DNA of 64,000 bases from Streptomyces sp. R41. Lineage in GTDB: Bacteria > Actinomycetota > Actinomycetes > Streptomycetales > Streptomycetaceae. Position 1 is the stretch's first letter. The number at the start of each line of letters is the position of its first letter. Under the pieces are notes generated by a model, which had not been told where the DNA came from, did no database searches, and saw only the letters and a program-made list of their open reading frames with translations. Below, one piece after another: positions 26,373 to 33,949 of this stretch. The stretch is taken from positions 4,943,001-5,007,000 of the forward strand of contig NZ_CP163443.1 in assembly GCF_041053055.1 (NCBI RefSeq), in the 5' to 3' direction. Position numbers and translations under genes: made by a program.

Positions 26373-27143
26373 CTAGCCCACCCGCTCCGCCAGGAAGTCC
26401 TCCCACGTCCGCTTGCCGATCTCCGCGCCGTCGAGCGTCAGGTTGTCGCCCGCGCGGTAGGCGCGCCCCGCCTTGCCGGGGATGCGGATTGGCATCATCG
26501 GGCGGCGCTTGCCGCGGGCCTTGAGGTAGCCGCGGGCCAGGTCGTCGAGACCGTAGACCTTGGGGCCCGCGAGGTCGGGCACCAGGCCGGCGGGGCTGCC
26601 GAGGGTGAGTTCCGCGATGCGGGCCGCGACGTCGCGCGCGTCGACCGGCTGAAGGCGCAGGCCGCCCGGGACCGGGAAGACCGGCATTTTCGCCATCGTC
26701 CGCACCATCTTCAGCGTCAGTTCGTGGAATTGGGCGGCCCGCAGCGTCGTCCACGGCACCCCCGATTCGGCGATGGCCCGCTCGGCGTCCAGCTTGGACC
26801 TGAGCCAGGCCAGCGGGACCCGGTCCGCCCCGATGACCGAGATGTACACGAGGTGCCGTACGCCCGCGGACTTGGCGGCCCGCACCAGGTTCCGCGTCGC
26901 GATGTCGTCGCCCTTGGGACCGCCCGCGAGGTGCAGGACGGTGTCGACCCCGGCCAACGCGGCTTCGAGGCCCTCGCCCTTGAGCAGGTCGACCGCCACG
27001 TACTCGACGCCGCCGACAGCCGCGCGGGCGTGCCGGCTCAGTACCCGTACGTCGCGGCCGGCCTCCCGCAGCAGCGGGACGACGAGGCTCCCGAGCGTGC
27101 CTGTGCCGCCGGTGACCAGGATGGTTGACGGGGTGGACGTCAT
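26373..27143 (-). CDS. NmrA-like NAD(P)-binding protein
   Basis: A 256-aa atypical short-chain dehydrogenase with the dinucleotide site ILVTGGTGTLGSLVVPLLREAG, then VAVDLLKGEGLEAALAGVDTVLHLAG and HLVYISVIGAD. No catalytic YxxxK in its usual place is evident, as in NmrA-like regulators and ether-linked reductases. It is divergent from an ECF41-type sigma gene, a pairing that is typical because ECF41 factors drive one neighbouring oxidoreductase gene. A matching promoter element is seen at 27222-27248. Confidence 0.88.
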   Translation of the reverse strand: MTSTPSTILVTGGTGTLGSLVVPLLREAGRDVRVLSRHARAAVGGVEYVAVDLLKGEGLEAALAGVDTVLHLAGGPKGDDIATRNLVRAAKSAGVRHLVYISVIGADRVPLAWLRSKLDAERAIAESGVPWTTLRAAQFHELTLKMVRTMAKMPVFPVPGGLRLQPVDARDVAARIAELTLGSPAGLVPDLAGPKVYGLDDLARGYLKARGKRRPMMPIRIPGKAGRAYRAGDNLTLDGAEIGKRTWEDFLAERVG

Positions 27144-27221
27144 GACTGCTCCCATGGTGGTGGGGACCGGACCTGCGAAAATCCCTGTCCCCTCAGCGGG
27201 TTCTCGGTGTTCTACTTCTCT

Positions 27222-27248
27222 GACACCCCGCGAGGAAGGAATGTGACA
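27222..27248 (-). promoter_or_regulatory. Candidate ECF41-type promoter for the NmrA-like gene
   Basis: On the minus strand TGTCACA (27248-27242), 16 bases and TGTC (27225-27222) are found. Known ECF41 promoters read TGTCACA, 16-17 bases, CGTC, so one base differs. It is about 80 bases before the NmrA-like start. Confidence 0.5.
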
Positions 27249-27250
27249 CG

Positions 27251-28138
27251 GTGGGCGAGAGCGCATGGCTGGCGGAGCGTTTCGAGGAGCACCGGACGCA
27301 TCTGCGGGCGGTGGCCTACCGGATGCTCGGCTCGGTGAGCGAAGCCGATGACGCGCTCCAGGAAGCCTGGCTGCGGGCCGGCCGCGTCGACACCGACGAC
27401 GTCGAGAACCTCGCCGGGTGGCTGACCACGATCGTGGCGCGGGTGTGCCTGAACATGCTGCGCACCCGCGAGCGGCAGCGCGAGGAACCCCTCGACGTAC
27501 GGCTCACCGATCCGGCCGTCGGCCCGGAGGACGGTGGCGACCCCGAGGAGGAAGCGGTCCTCGCCGACTCGGTCGGTGTCGCGCTGCTGGTGGTCCTGGA
27601 CATGCTCTCCCCGGCCGAGCGGCTCGCCTTCGTCCTGCACGACATGTTCACCGTGCCCTTCGACGAGATCGGCCCGATGCTCGATCGTTCCCCGGCCGCG
27701 GTGCGACAACTCGCGAGCCGCGCCCGCCGCCGCGTCAAGGGCGCCTCACCTCTGCCCGAGGCCGACCTCACCCGCCGACGCCGGGTCGTCGAAGCCTTCC
27801 TGGCCGCCACCCGAGGCGGAAACCTCGACGCGCTGGTCGCCCTCCTCCACCCGGACGTCGTCCTGCACGCCGACAAGTCCGTCATCCCCACCCCGGAACC
27901 GGTCGTCGTCAGCGGTGCGATCACCGTCGCCAAGAGCGCCATGGCCGCCACCGGCCGCGCCCGCTTCACCGGCCTCGCCCTCCTCGACGGAACGGTCGGC
28001 CTGGCCATGGCCCCCCTCGGCCGCCTCCGCGTGGTCCTCACTTTCACCGTCACGGACGACGACCGGATCACCGGGATCGACGTCATCGCCGAGCCGGACC
28101 GCCTCGGCGAACTGGAAGTCGCCGCGCTGGATGCCTGA
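27251..28138 (+). CDS. ECF41-type RNA polymerase sigma factor with SnoaL-like C-terminal domain
   Basis: A 295-aa sigma-70 family protein. Sigma region 2 (about 8-75: RFEEHRTHLRAVAYRMLGSVSEADDALQEAWLR), region 4 (about 112-165: LSPAERLAFVLHDMFTVPFDEIGPML), then a SnoaL-like NTF2-fold domain (about 175-290) that in ECF41 factors controls activity in place of an anti-sigma factor. The GTG start 27251 follows GAGGAAGG. The partner gene is divergent. The signal is not known. Confidence 0.93.
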   Translation: MGESAWLAERFEEHRTHLRAVAYRMLGSVSEADDALQEAWLRAGRVDTDDVENLAGWLTTIVARVCLNMLRTRERQREEPLDVRLTDPAVGPEDGGDPEEEAVLADSVGVALLVVLDMLSPAERLAFVLHDMFTVPFDEIGPMLDRSPAAVRQLASRARRRVKGASPLPEADLTRRRRVVEAFLAATRGGNLDALVALLHPDVVLHADKSVIPTPEPVVVSGAITVAKSAMAATGRARFTGLALLDGTVGLAMAPLGRLRVVLTFTVTDDDRITGIDVIAEPDRLGELEVAALDA

Positions 28139-28523
28139 AAACATGCAGGAAGACCTGCCCGAAATCGCTCGGGCAAGGAATACCGCATTGCATTAAGGCC
28201 GTACCTGGCATTAGCGTTGCGCCCATGACTGCCGGGTCGGCCTTGTGCCGTGAGCGAGTTGGTTGCCCGGCCTCCGAGTGAGGCCGGGGCGGGGTAGAGC
28301 CCCGCCTGCTCTTTCTTCGTACGACATCTTCGTACGCCTTCTTCGTACGGCCTCCGCGTACGCCTTCCGCGTATGACGCCCTCGTACGACTTCCCTGTGC
28401 GCACCCCCTGTTCGGGACACCGCGCGCCATCACGCACGCCCACATTCAGCACCGCGGGGCGCCTTTCGCACCCCATTCGCCCCGCGGTAATTCCCCCTGC
28501 CCGAAAACACAAGAAAGCAGAGA
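28139..28523. other. Intergenic region with hairpins and 13-bp repeats
   Basis: After the sigma gene there is a hairpin GGCGGGGTAGAGCCCCGCC (28288-28306), probably a terminator, followed by six 13-bp units (28317-28394) and then about 130 bases without recognised signals. No gene is seen. Confidence 0.6.
28317..28394. repeat. Six tandem 13-bp iteron-like units
   Basis: Units start exactly every 13 bases (28317, 28330, 28343, 28356, 28369, 28382), each beginning (T/G)CGTA(C/T)G: TCGTACGACATCT, TCGTACGCCTTCT, TCGTACGGCCTCC, GCGTACGCCTTCC, GCGTATGACGCCC, TCGTACGACTTCC. The CGTACG core is palindromic. The period is not a multiple of a codon, so coding is unlikely. Confidence 0.75.
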
Positions 28524-29411
28524 ATGACCAACCCTTTCAATCAGCAGGTCATCGAAGAATTCCGCGACAACAACGGGCGCGTCGGCGGTTATTTCGAGGG
28601 AGCGCGACTGCTCCTGCTGACGACCACCGGGGCGCGCACGGGGACCCCGCACACGACCCCCGTCGGCTTCTATCCCGATGGCGGCGAGCGAGTGCTCGTC
28701 ATCGCGTCGGCCGGTGGCGCGCCCCAGCACCCCGACTGGTTCCACAACCTCGTCGCGAACCCTCGGTTGACCGTCGAGGACGGCGTCTTCACCTACGAGG
28801 CGGAGGCCGTCGTCCTCGAACGCGACGAACGTGACGCCGTGTTCGCCCGCGCGGTGGAGGCCGACCCGGGCTGGGCGGAGTACCAGGCGAAGACGGATCG
28901 CGTGATCCCGGTCGTCGCCCTCCACCGGATCCCGCAGGACGGCCCGCCGAACGTCAATGCCGGCTCCATGGCCGAGTATCTGAAGGTCGTCCACGACGCG
29001 TTCCGGCGCGAACTCGCCCTGATTCGCGAGGAGTTCACCACCCCCGGCGTCGACGGCAGCACCGGCGCCTCCCTCGGCGCCCAGCTCCGCGTCAACTGCC
29101 TCACCCTCTGCCAGGGCCTCCACAACCACCACACCGGCGAGGAGCTCGGCATCTTCCCGCTCCTCGCCGACCGGCATCCCGAACTCACCCCGGCCCTGGA
29201 CCGACTGCGCCAGGAGCACGAGCGGATCGCCGACCTTCTCGAAGAGCTGCGCCGGGTCGTCGCCCAGGATCCCGAGGACACGGACCCCAGCCGCGTACTC
29301 TCCCAGGTGGAACGCCTCACCACCGATCTCGAAGCCCATCTGACCTACGAGGAAGAACAGTTGATCCCCCTCCTGACACCCCAAGGGACCTCGCCGGGAG
29401 CGTCGCGGTGA
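28524..29411 (+). CDS. Deazaflavin-dependent nitroreductase fused to a hemerythrin domain
   Basis: A 295-aa two-domain protein. Residues 1-140 match the F420-dependent Ddn/DUF385 reductase family (LLLLTTTGARTGTPHTTPVGF, ASAGGAPQHPDWFHNLVANP). Residues about 150-290 form a four-helix hemerythrin-like domain with the metal-ligand pattern LHNHHTGEELGIFPLL ... LRQEHERIADLLEEL ... LTYEEEQLIPLL. The fusion suggests a di-iron oxygen or redox sensor joined to an F420H2-using reductase. Its GTGA end overlaps the start of the following SDR gene by 4 bases, so the two are an operon. The ribosome site is weak (AAGAAAG). Confidence 0.87.
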   Translation: MTNPFNQQVIEEFRDNNGRVGGYFEGARLLLLTTTGARTGTPHTTPVGFYPDGGERVLVIASAGGAPQHPDWFHNLVANPRLTVEDGVFTYEAEAVVLERDERDAVFARAVEADPGWAEYQAKTDRVIPVVALHRIPQDGPPNVNAGSMAEYLKVVHDAFRRELALIREEFTTPGVDGSTGASLGAQLRVNCLTLCQGLHNHHTGEELGIFPLLADRHPELTPALDRLRQEHERIADLLEELRRVVAQDPEDTDPSRVLSQVERLTTDLEAHLTYEEEQLIPLLTPQGTSPGASR

Positions 29412-30076
29412 TCGCTCTCGTCACCGGCGCCAACCGCGGCATCGGCCGCGAGGTCGCCCGGCAGCTGGCCGCCGCGGGCCACACCGTGCTCGTGACCGCC
29501 CGGTCCGCCGGGGCCGCCGAGGAGACGGCGCGAGATGTCGGCCCGAACGCACACCCCCTCCGCCTGGACGTCACCTCCGAGGCCGACATCACCGCGGCCG
29601 CCCAGGACATCGACGCCCTCGACGTCCTGATCAACAACGCGGCGATCACGTACGACACCTGGCAGCGCGCGACCACCGCCGACCTGGACGTCGTACGCGA
29701 GGCGGCCGAGACGAATCTGTACGGTCCCTGGCGGCTGACCCAGGCGCTGCTCCCGCTGCTGCGCGCGAGCGCGCACCCGCGTGTCGTGAACGTCTCCAGC
29801 GAGGCCGCGTCCCTGGCGAGCATGGGGGGCGGCACCCCGGCGTACTCCGCGTCCAAGGCGGCTCTCAACGCCCTCACCCGCATGCTCGCCGCCGAACTGC
29901 GCGCCGACGGGGTTCTGGTGAACGCCGTCTGCCCGGGCTGGGTCGCCACCGACATGGGCGGACCCGGCGGCCGCCCGGTCAAGGAGGGTGCCGCGAGCGT
30001 CGTGTGGGCGGCCACCCTCCCGGACGACGGCCCCACCGGCGGCTTCTTCCGCGACGGCGCGCCCATCCCCTGGTGA
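29408..30076 (+). CDS. Short-chain dehydrogenase/reductase
   Basis: A 222-aa classical SDR: cofactor site TGANRGIGREVARQLAA, NNAAITYD (NNAG-type), catalytic Ser in VNVSSEAASLAS and YxxxK in YSASKAAL. It reduces or oxidises an unknown carbonyl/alcohol with NAD(P)H. GTG 29408 overlaps the reductase-hemerythrin gene, which marks translational coupling. The C-terminus ends DGAPIPW as in carbonyl reductase-like SDRs. It converges with the HelD-like gene with one base between stops. Confidence 0.92.
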   Translation: MIALVTGANRGIGREVARQLAAAGHTVLVTARSAGAAEETARDVGPNAHPLRLDVTSEADITAAAQDIDALDVLINNAAITYDTWQRATTADLDVVREAAETNLYGPWRLTQALLPLLRASAHPRVVNVSSEAASLASMGGGTPAYSASKAALNALTRMLAAELRADGVLVNAVCPGWVATDMGGPGGRPVKEGAASVVWAATLPDDGPTGGFFRDGAPIPW

Positions 30077-30077
30077 C

Positions 30078-32150
30078 TCACCAGGGCAGAGGGCGCGCGT
30101 GCACCACGTCCAGCCTCGACACCGCCCGCGTCAGCACCACGTACAAGCGGTGCAGCCCGCGCGCCTCCGCCTCCGCGACGGCGGCCGGTTCGACGGCGAC
30201 GACATGGTCGTACTCGAGTCCCTTCGCGAGCCCCGCGGGCACCACCGCGACACGCGCGCCCAGTTCGTCGGGGCCCGCCGCCGCGATCCCCGCGGCGTCA
30301 AGGGCTTCCCGTACCCGCACGACGTCCCCGTCGGCGGCGATCACCCCGATGGAACCCTCGTGCGCGAGCGCGTCGCGCACGGCGTCGACGGTGGCGGACA
30401 GTACGTCGGACGCCGGCCGCATCCTCAACTCACCGTCCCCACGCAGGGACTGAGCGGGCGGCACCGCCACGTCCAGTCGCCCCAGCAGCCGGTTGGCGAG
30501 TTCGACGACGGCGCCCGGCACCCGGAAACCGGTCGTCAGCGGTACCACCGCGGCGTCCGGTTTCCCCAGGTGCCCGAGCAGCTCGCCCCACTCCCGCGCG
30601 GCCCACGGAGTCGTGCCCTGCGCGAGATCCCCGAGCACGGTCAGCGACCCGAACGACGCGCGCCGCGCGATCGCCCGGCACTCCATCGGCGACAGGTCCT
30701 GGGCCTCGTCGATGACCAAGTGGCTGTATCCCTCGGGGTGTTCGATGAGCCCGGCGATCTCGTCGAGGAGGACGAGATCGGCGGCCGACCACCGCGCCGA
30801 CTTCCACGACCGCGGCGGCTTGGCCCACAGGATCGCCTTCTGCTCGTCCGCGTCCAGGATCCCGTCGGCCGCCGCCGCCAACCCATCGGCGTCGGTGAGG
30901 AGGTGAGCGACGAGTTCCTCCGGACGCACCCGGGGCCACACCGCGTCGACGTACGCGCCGACCGGCCGGGCCCGCGAGATCTTCTGCACCCAGGCGTTCG
31001 TACACGTCCCGCCACGCCGCTCGGCCTGCTCCAGCACATGGCGCACCACCCGCGTCCGCACGCGCTCGCGTCCGACGGCGTACGGGAGCTCCTCGGCCCG
31101 TACGCCGTCCACGATCCGGCGGAGTGCGCCGACGGGGACGCGCCAGCGGTACGAGCCGTCCGGTACGGCGAGGGGTTCGGCGGGGCTGCCGATGTTCCCG
31201 TACAGAGCCCGGCGCAGCACCTCCGCCATGCGGGCGTCGTGCTTGACGACGGCGGCGCGCTCGCCGTCCTCCCCCGTCACCGGGTGCCGGGCGATCTCGT
31301 CCCCGACGGTCGACTGCCGCACGCCCGTCTCGCCCAGCGCCGGCAGGACCTCCGAGATGTACGAGAGGAACGTGCGGTTGGGGCCGAGGATCAGCAGACC
31401 GCCGCGGCGGATGCGCTGCGGGTGCGTGTAGAGGAGGTACGCGGCCCGGTGCAGGCCGACGGCCGTCTTGCCGGTGCCGGGGGCGCCCTGCACACAGACC
31501 GAGGCCGTGAGATCACCTCGTACGAGAACGTCCTGTTCGGGCTGGATGGTGGCGGCGATGTCGCGCATGGGGCCGACGCGGGGACGCTCGATCTCGCCGG
31601 CGAGGATGCGACTGTCCCGTGCGTGCGCCCGCGTCTCCTCCTTCCCGCGCCCCTCCCTCTGGCCCTCTCCGATGTGCTCGTCCTCCAGGCCGGTGAGGTC
31701 GGCGGAGTCGCCGCGGCTCCCCGGGGCCCAGCCGAACCGCCGGCGCACGGCGACGCCCTGCGGGTCGCGGGCGCTCGCCTGGTAGAAGGCGCGCGAGACG
31801 GGGGCGCGCCAGTCGACGACGAGTGGTGGGGCGGAGGGATGTTCGGTGATCCGCAGCCGGCCGATGTGATAGCTCTGCCCGGCATGCTCGCCGGCCGCCC
31901 CGGCATCCCGCCCGAACTCCAGCTTGCCGAAGAACAACGGGCCTTGCGGCAGCTCACGCAGCTCCTTCGCCTGGCTGCGCAGCCGGTACCCGAGCACCTC
32001 GGCGTCGGCACCGGAGGCGGAGACGTCCTCGCCGGTGACGACCTGTTCCTCGGCGCCGTCGACCATGGCGGCGAGGGCGGTGCGGCAGGTGTCGTGGTAC
32101 TCGCGTTCGCGGGTGAGGGAGCGGGCGAGGGCAGGGTCGGGTGACGTCAT
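30078..32150 (-). CDS. HelD-like UvrD-family helicase (RNA polymerase recycling factor type)
   Basis: A 690-aa superfamily 1 ATPase. N-terminal helices (SLTREREYHDTCRTALAAM) would form the coiled coil that reaches the RNAP secondary channel; then Walker A CVQGAPGTGKTAVGLHR, motif II LVIDEAQDLSPME, TGFRVPGAVVELAN and motif VI YVVLTRAVSRLDVV. HelD/HelR proteins release stalled or rifampicin-bound RNAP. ATG 32150 gives MTSPDPALARS. It is 73 bases behind a tetR gene on the same strand, with an AT-rich palindrome between. No rifamycin-associated element was seen, so a link to rifampicin is not shown. Confidence 0.9.
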   Translation of the reverse strand: MTSPDPALARSLTREREYHDTCRTALAAMVDGAEEQVVTGEDVSASGADAEVLGYRLRSQAKELRELPQGPLFFGKLEFGRDAGAAGEHAGQSYHIGRLRITEHPSAPPLVVDWRAPVSRAFYQASARDPQGVAVRRRFGWAPGSRGDSADLTGLEDEHIGEGQREGRGKEETRAHARDSRILAGEIERPRVGPMRDIAATIQPEQDVLVRGDLTASVCVQGAPGTGKTAVGLHRAAYLLYTHPQRIRRGGLLILGPNRTFLSYISEVLPALGETGVRQSTVGDEIARHPVTGEDGERAAVVKHDARMAEVLRRALYGNIGSPAEPLAVPDGSYRWRVPVGALRRIVDGVRAEELPYAVGRERVRTRVVRHVLEQAERRGGTCTNAWVQKISRARPVGAYVDAVWPRVRPEELVAHLLTDADGLAAAADGILDADEQKAILWAKPPRSWKSARWSAADLVLLDEIAGLIEHPEGYSHLVIDEAQDLSPMECRAIARRASFGSLTVLGDLAQGTTPWAAREWGELLGHLGKPDAAVVPLTTGFRVPGAVVELANRLLGRLDVAVPPAQSLRGDGELRMRPASDVLSATVDAVRDALAHEGSIGVIAADGDVVRVREALDAAGIAAAGPDELGARVAVVPAGLAKGLEYDHVVAVEPAAVAEAEARGLHRLYVVLTRAVSRLDVVHARPLPW

Positions 32151-32174
32151 GCCATGAAGGATAACGGATAACGT

Positions 32175-32200
32175 AACCGAGTTAAATTTTTTACTGGGTT
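32175..32200. promoter_or_regulatory. AT-rich imperfect palindrome between tetR and the HelD-like gene
   Basis: AACCGAGT (32175-32182) and ACTGGGTT (32193-32200) are inverted repeats with one mismatch around TAAATTTTTT, an unusually AT-rich patch for this genome. It may be the operator of the upstream TetR protein and a second promoter for the helicase. Confidence 0.5.
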
Positions 32201-32223
32201 GCCAATCCGAGGTGGGGCAGCGC

Positions 32224-32829
32224 CTACGCGTACCGCGGCAGCCCCGCCCCCAACCGCGCGAACGCCTCTTCCGCCGCGGCGACGGCATCGGGCCGCACCT
32301 GCTCAGCCCCTTCCCCCCTGGCGATCCGCCGCCAGTTCTCCTGCGCGAGGACGCGCTGCACGGCGACGATCTGCCCGGCGGCGAGCCGGGCGCCCAGGTC
32401 ACCGCCGAGTGCCTCGGCGAGGGCGGCCTCGGACCGCTCCAGATACGCGTACATCCGGCCCGCCAGCGAGGGCGTCCCGTAGAGCAGCCGTTGGTAGGCG
32501 AGGACATGCGGGTTGTCGTTGAGCCCGGTGATGGGATCGCACCGATCCAGCCCGTCGAGGAAGTGCCGCCGCAACGCCTCCACCGGGGAGGGGCCCCGCA
32601 CGGCGACCCGCGCGGCTTCGTCCTCATGGTCGGCGAACCGGTACAGGACCAGGTCCTCCTTGGTCGCGAAGTACCGGAAGAGGGTCGGCTTGGAGATCTC
32701 GGCGGCGGCGGCGACCTCGGCGACGGACACGGCGTCGAACCCCTTCTCCAGGAAGAGCCCGATCGCGATGTCCGAGACGGCCTGGTACATCCGCTGCTTC
32801 TTGCGCTCGCGCAGTCCGATCTCACCCAT
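32224..32829 (-). CDS. TetR family transcriptional regulator
   Basis: A 201-aa TetR protein with the N-terminal HTH (RERKKQRMYQAVSDIAIGLFLEKGFDAVSVAEVAAAAEISKPTLFRYFATKEDLVL, about 6-60) and a helical ligand domain. It is upstream of the HelD-like gene and divergent from a quinone oxidoreductase gene, so it could regulate either. The oxidoreductase has a MerR-type promoter, which makes the helicase the better candidate. Confidence 0.93.
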   Translation of the reverse strand: MGEIGLRERKKQRMYQAVSDIAIGLFLEKGFDAVSVAEVAAAAEISKPTLFRYFATKEDLVLYRFADHEDEAARVAVRGPSPVEALRRHFLDGLDRCDPITGLNDNPHVLAYQRLLYGTPSLAGRMYAYLERSEAALAEALGGDLGARLAAGQIVAVQRVLAQENWRRIARGEGAEQVRPDAVAAAEEAFARLGAGLPRYA

Positions 32830-32861
32830 GCCCCGAGCCTACGCACCCCTCAGGGCCGCTC

Positions 32862-32892
32862 TTGACCTCGACCGAGCTTGAGGTCGAAGACT
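32862..32892 (+). promoter_or_regulatory. MerR-type promoter/operator of the quinone oxidoreductase gene
   Basis: The -35 TTGACC (32862-32867) and the -10 AAGACT (32887-32892) are separated by 19 bases, longer than usual, and the spacer carries the inverted repeat GACCTC/GAGGTC (32864-32869 and 32880-32885; CCTCGA...TTGAGG). This is the classic plan of promoters untwisted by MerR/SoxR-type activators. No merR gene is in this window. Confidence 0.65.
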
Positions 32893-32926
32893 GCGCAGTA
32901 TTGAACCCGCTTCCTAGGAGTGACCG

Positions 32927-33898
32927 ATGCGAGCAGCACAGGTGAAGGCGTTCGGCGGCCCGGAGGTCCTGGTGCCGGTGGAGATTCCGGACCCGATTCC
33001 GGGACCGGGCGAGGTGGTGATCGATGTCGCCTACGCGGACACGATCTTCGTGGAGACGCAGTTGAGGTCTGGCTGGGGCCAGGACTTCTTCCAGGTGACA
33101 CCTCCGTACGTGCCCGGGGGCGGCGTGTCGGGCGTGGTCGGCGCACTCGGGGCCGATGCCCCGGCCGAGTGGCTCGGCCGCCGGGTCACGGCGTTCGTGA
33201 CCGGCAGCTACGCGGAACGGGCCGTCGCCCCGGCCTCGGCCCTGACGGCCGTCCCGGACTCCGTGGACCTTCTCCAGGCCGCGGCCCTGGTCCACGACGG
33301 TGTCACCGCCACGGGCCTGCTCGAACTGACCGCCGTCGGCCCCACCGACCGCGTCCTCGTCCTCGGCGCCTCGGGAGGCATGGGCACGCTGCTCGTCCAG
33401 CTGGCCCACGCTCGCGGGGCACGGGTGGTCGGGACGGCCCGGGGTGCCGCGAAACTGGCACTGGTACGGGAGCTGGGGGCGGACGCGGCGGTCGACGCCA
33501 CGGACCCCGACTGGCCGCGGGCCGCCCGCCACGCGCTCGGCGGCTCCACCGAAGCCGCGGACGTCGTCCTGGACGGCGTGGGCGGCGACCTCGGCGCCGC
33601 CGCCTTCACGTTGACGACCGACGGTGGCCGCTTCTCGGCCCACGGTGCACCCTCGGGCGGCTTCTCCCCCGTCGACCCGGCCGAGGCCACCCGCCGGGGC
33701 ATCCAGCTCTTCGGCATCGGGGATGTCCAGTTCGGCCCCGACGACCTGCGTCGCTTCATGTCCGACGCGCTCGCCGAGGCCGCGGCGGGCCGGCTCCGGC
33801 CGGTGATCGGCGAGGTGATTCCGCTGGAGAGGGCGAGGGAGGCGCATGCGGCCATTGAGGGGCGGGGGCTGGTGGGGAAGGTGGTGTTGAAGGTATGA
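32927..33898 (+). CDS. Zinc-independent MDR-family quinone oxidoreductase
   Basis: A 323-aa medium-chain dehydrogenase/reductase: GroES-like start MRAAQVKAFGGPEVLVPVEIPDPIPGPGEVVIDV, cofactor site LVLGASGGMGTLLVQLAHARGARVVGTAR (AxxGxxG variant), and the end VIPLERAREAHAAIEGRGLVGKVVL. The zinc ligands are absent, so it is of the NADPH:quinone reductase type. TAGGAG precedes ATG 32927. The MerR-like promoter suggests induction by a redox-cycling or electrophilic compound. Confidence 0.92.
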   Translation: MRAAQVKAFGGPEVLVPVEIPDPIPGPGEVVIDVAYADTIFVETQLRSGWGQDFFQVTPPYVPGGGVSGVVGALGADAPAEWLGRRVTAFVTGSYAERAVAPASALTAVPDSVDLLQAAALVHDGVTATGLLELTAVGPTDRVLVLGASGGMGTLLVQLAHARGARVVGTARGAAKLALVRELGADAAVDATDPDWPRAARHALGGSTEAADVVLDGVGGDLGAAAFTLTTDGGRFSAHGAPSGGFSPVDPAEATRRGIQLFGIGDVQFGPDDLRRFMSDALAEAAAGRLRPVIGEVIPLERAREAHAAIEGRGLVGKVVLKV

Positions 33899-33949
33899 GT
33901 CCGAGATCAGATGCCGCCCCGGGCCGGCAACCAATGCGCCGACTGACGG

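Noticed and set aside
28317-28394. Possible replication origin based on iterons
   Set aside because: No replication initiator gene, DnaA boxes or AT-rich unwinding region nearby.
29988-32144. A 718-codon plus-strand frame opposite the HelD-like gene
   Set aside because: Low-complexity Arg/Pro/Gly composition and no known motif; the minus strand carries helicase motifs.
30078-32150. Rifamycin-associated element upstream of the HelD-like gene
   Set aside because: No 19-bp inverted repeat of the expected kind lies in the upstream gap.
32830-32926. TetR operator for the quinone oxidoreductase
   Set aside because: The only palindrome is inside a 19-base promoter spacer, which fits a MerR-type activator better than TetR.
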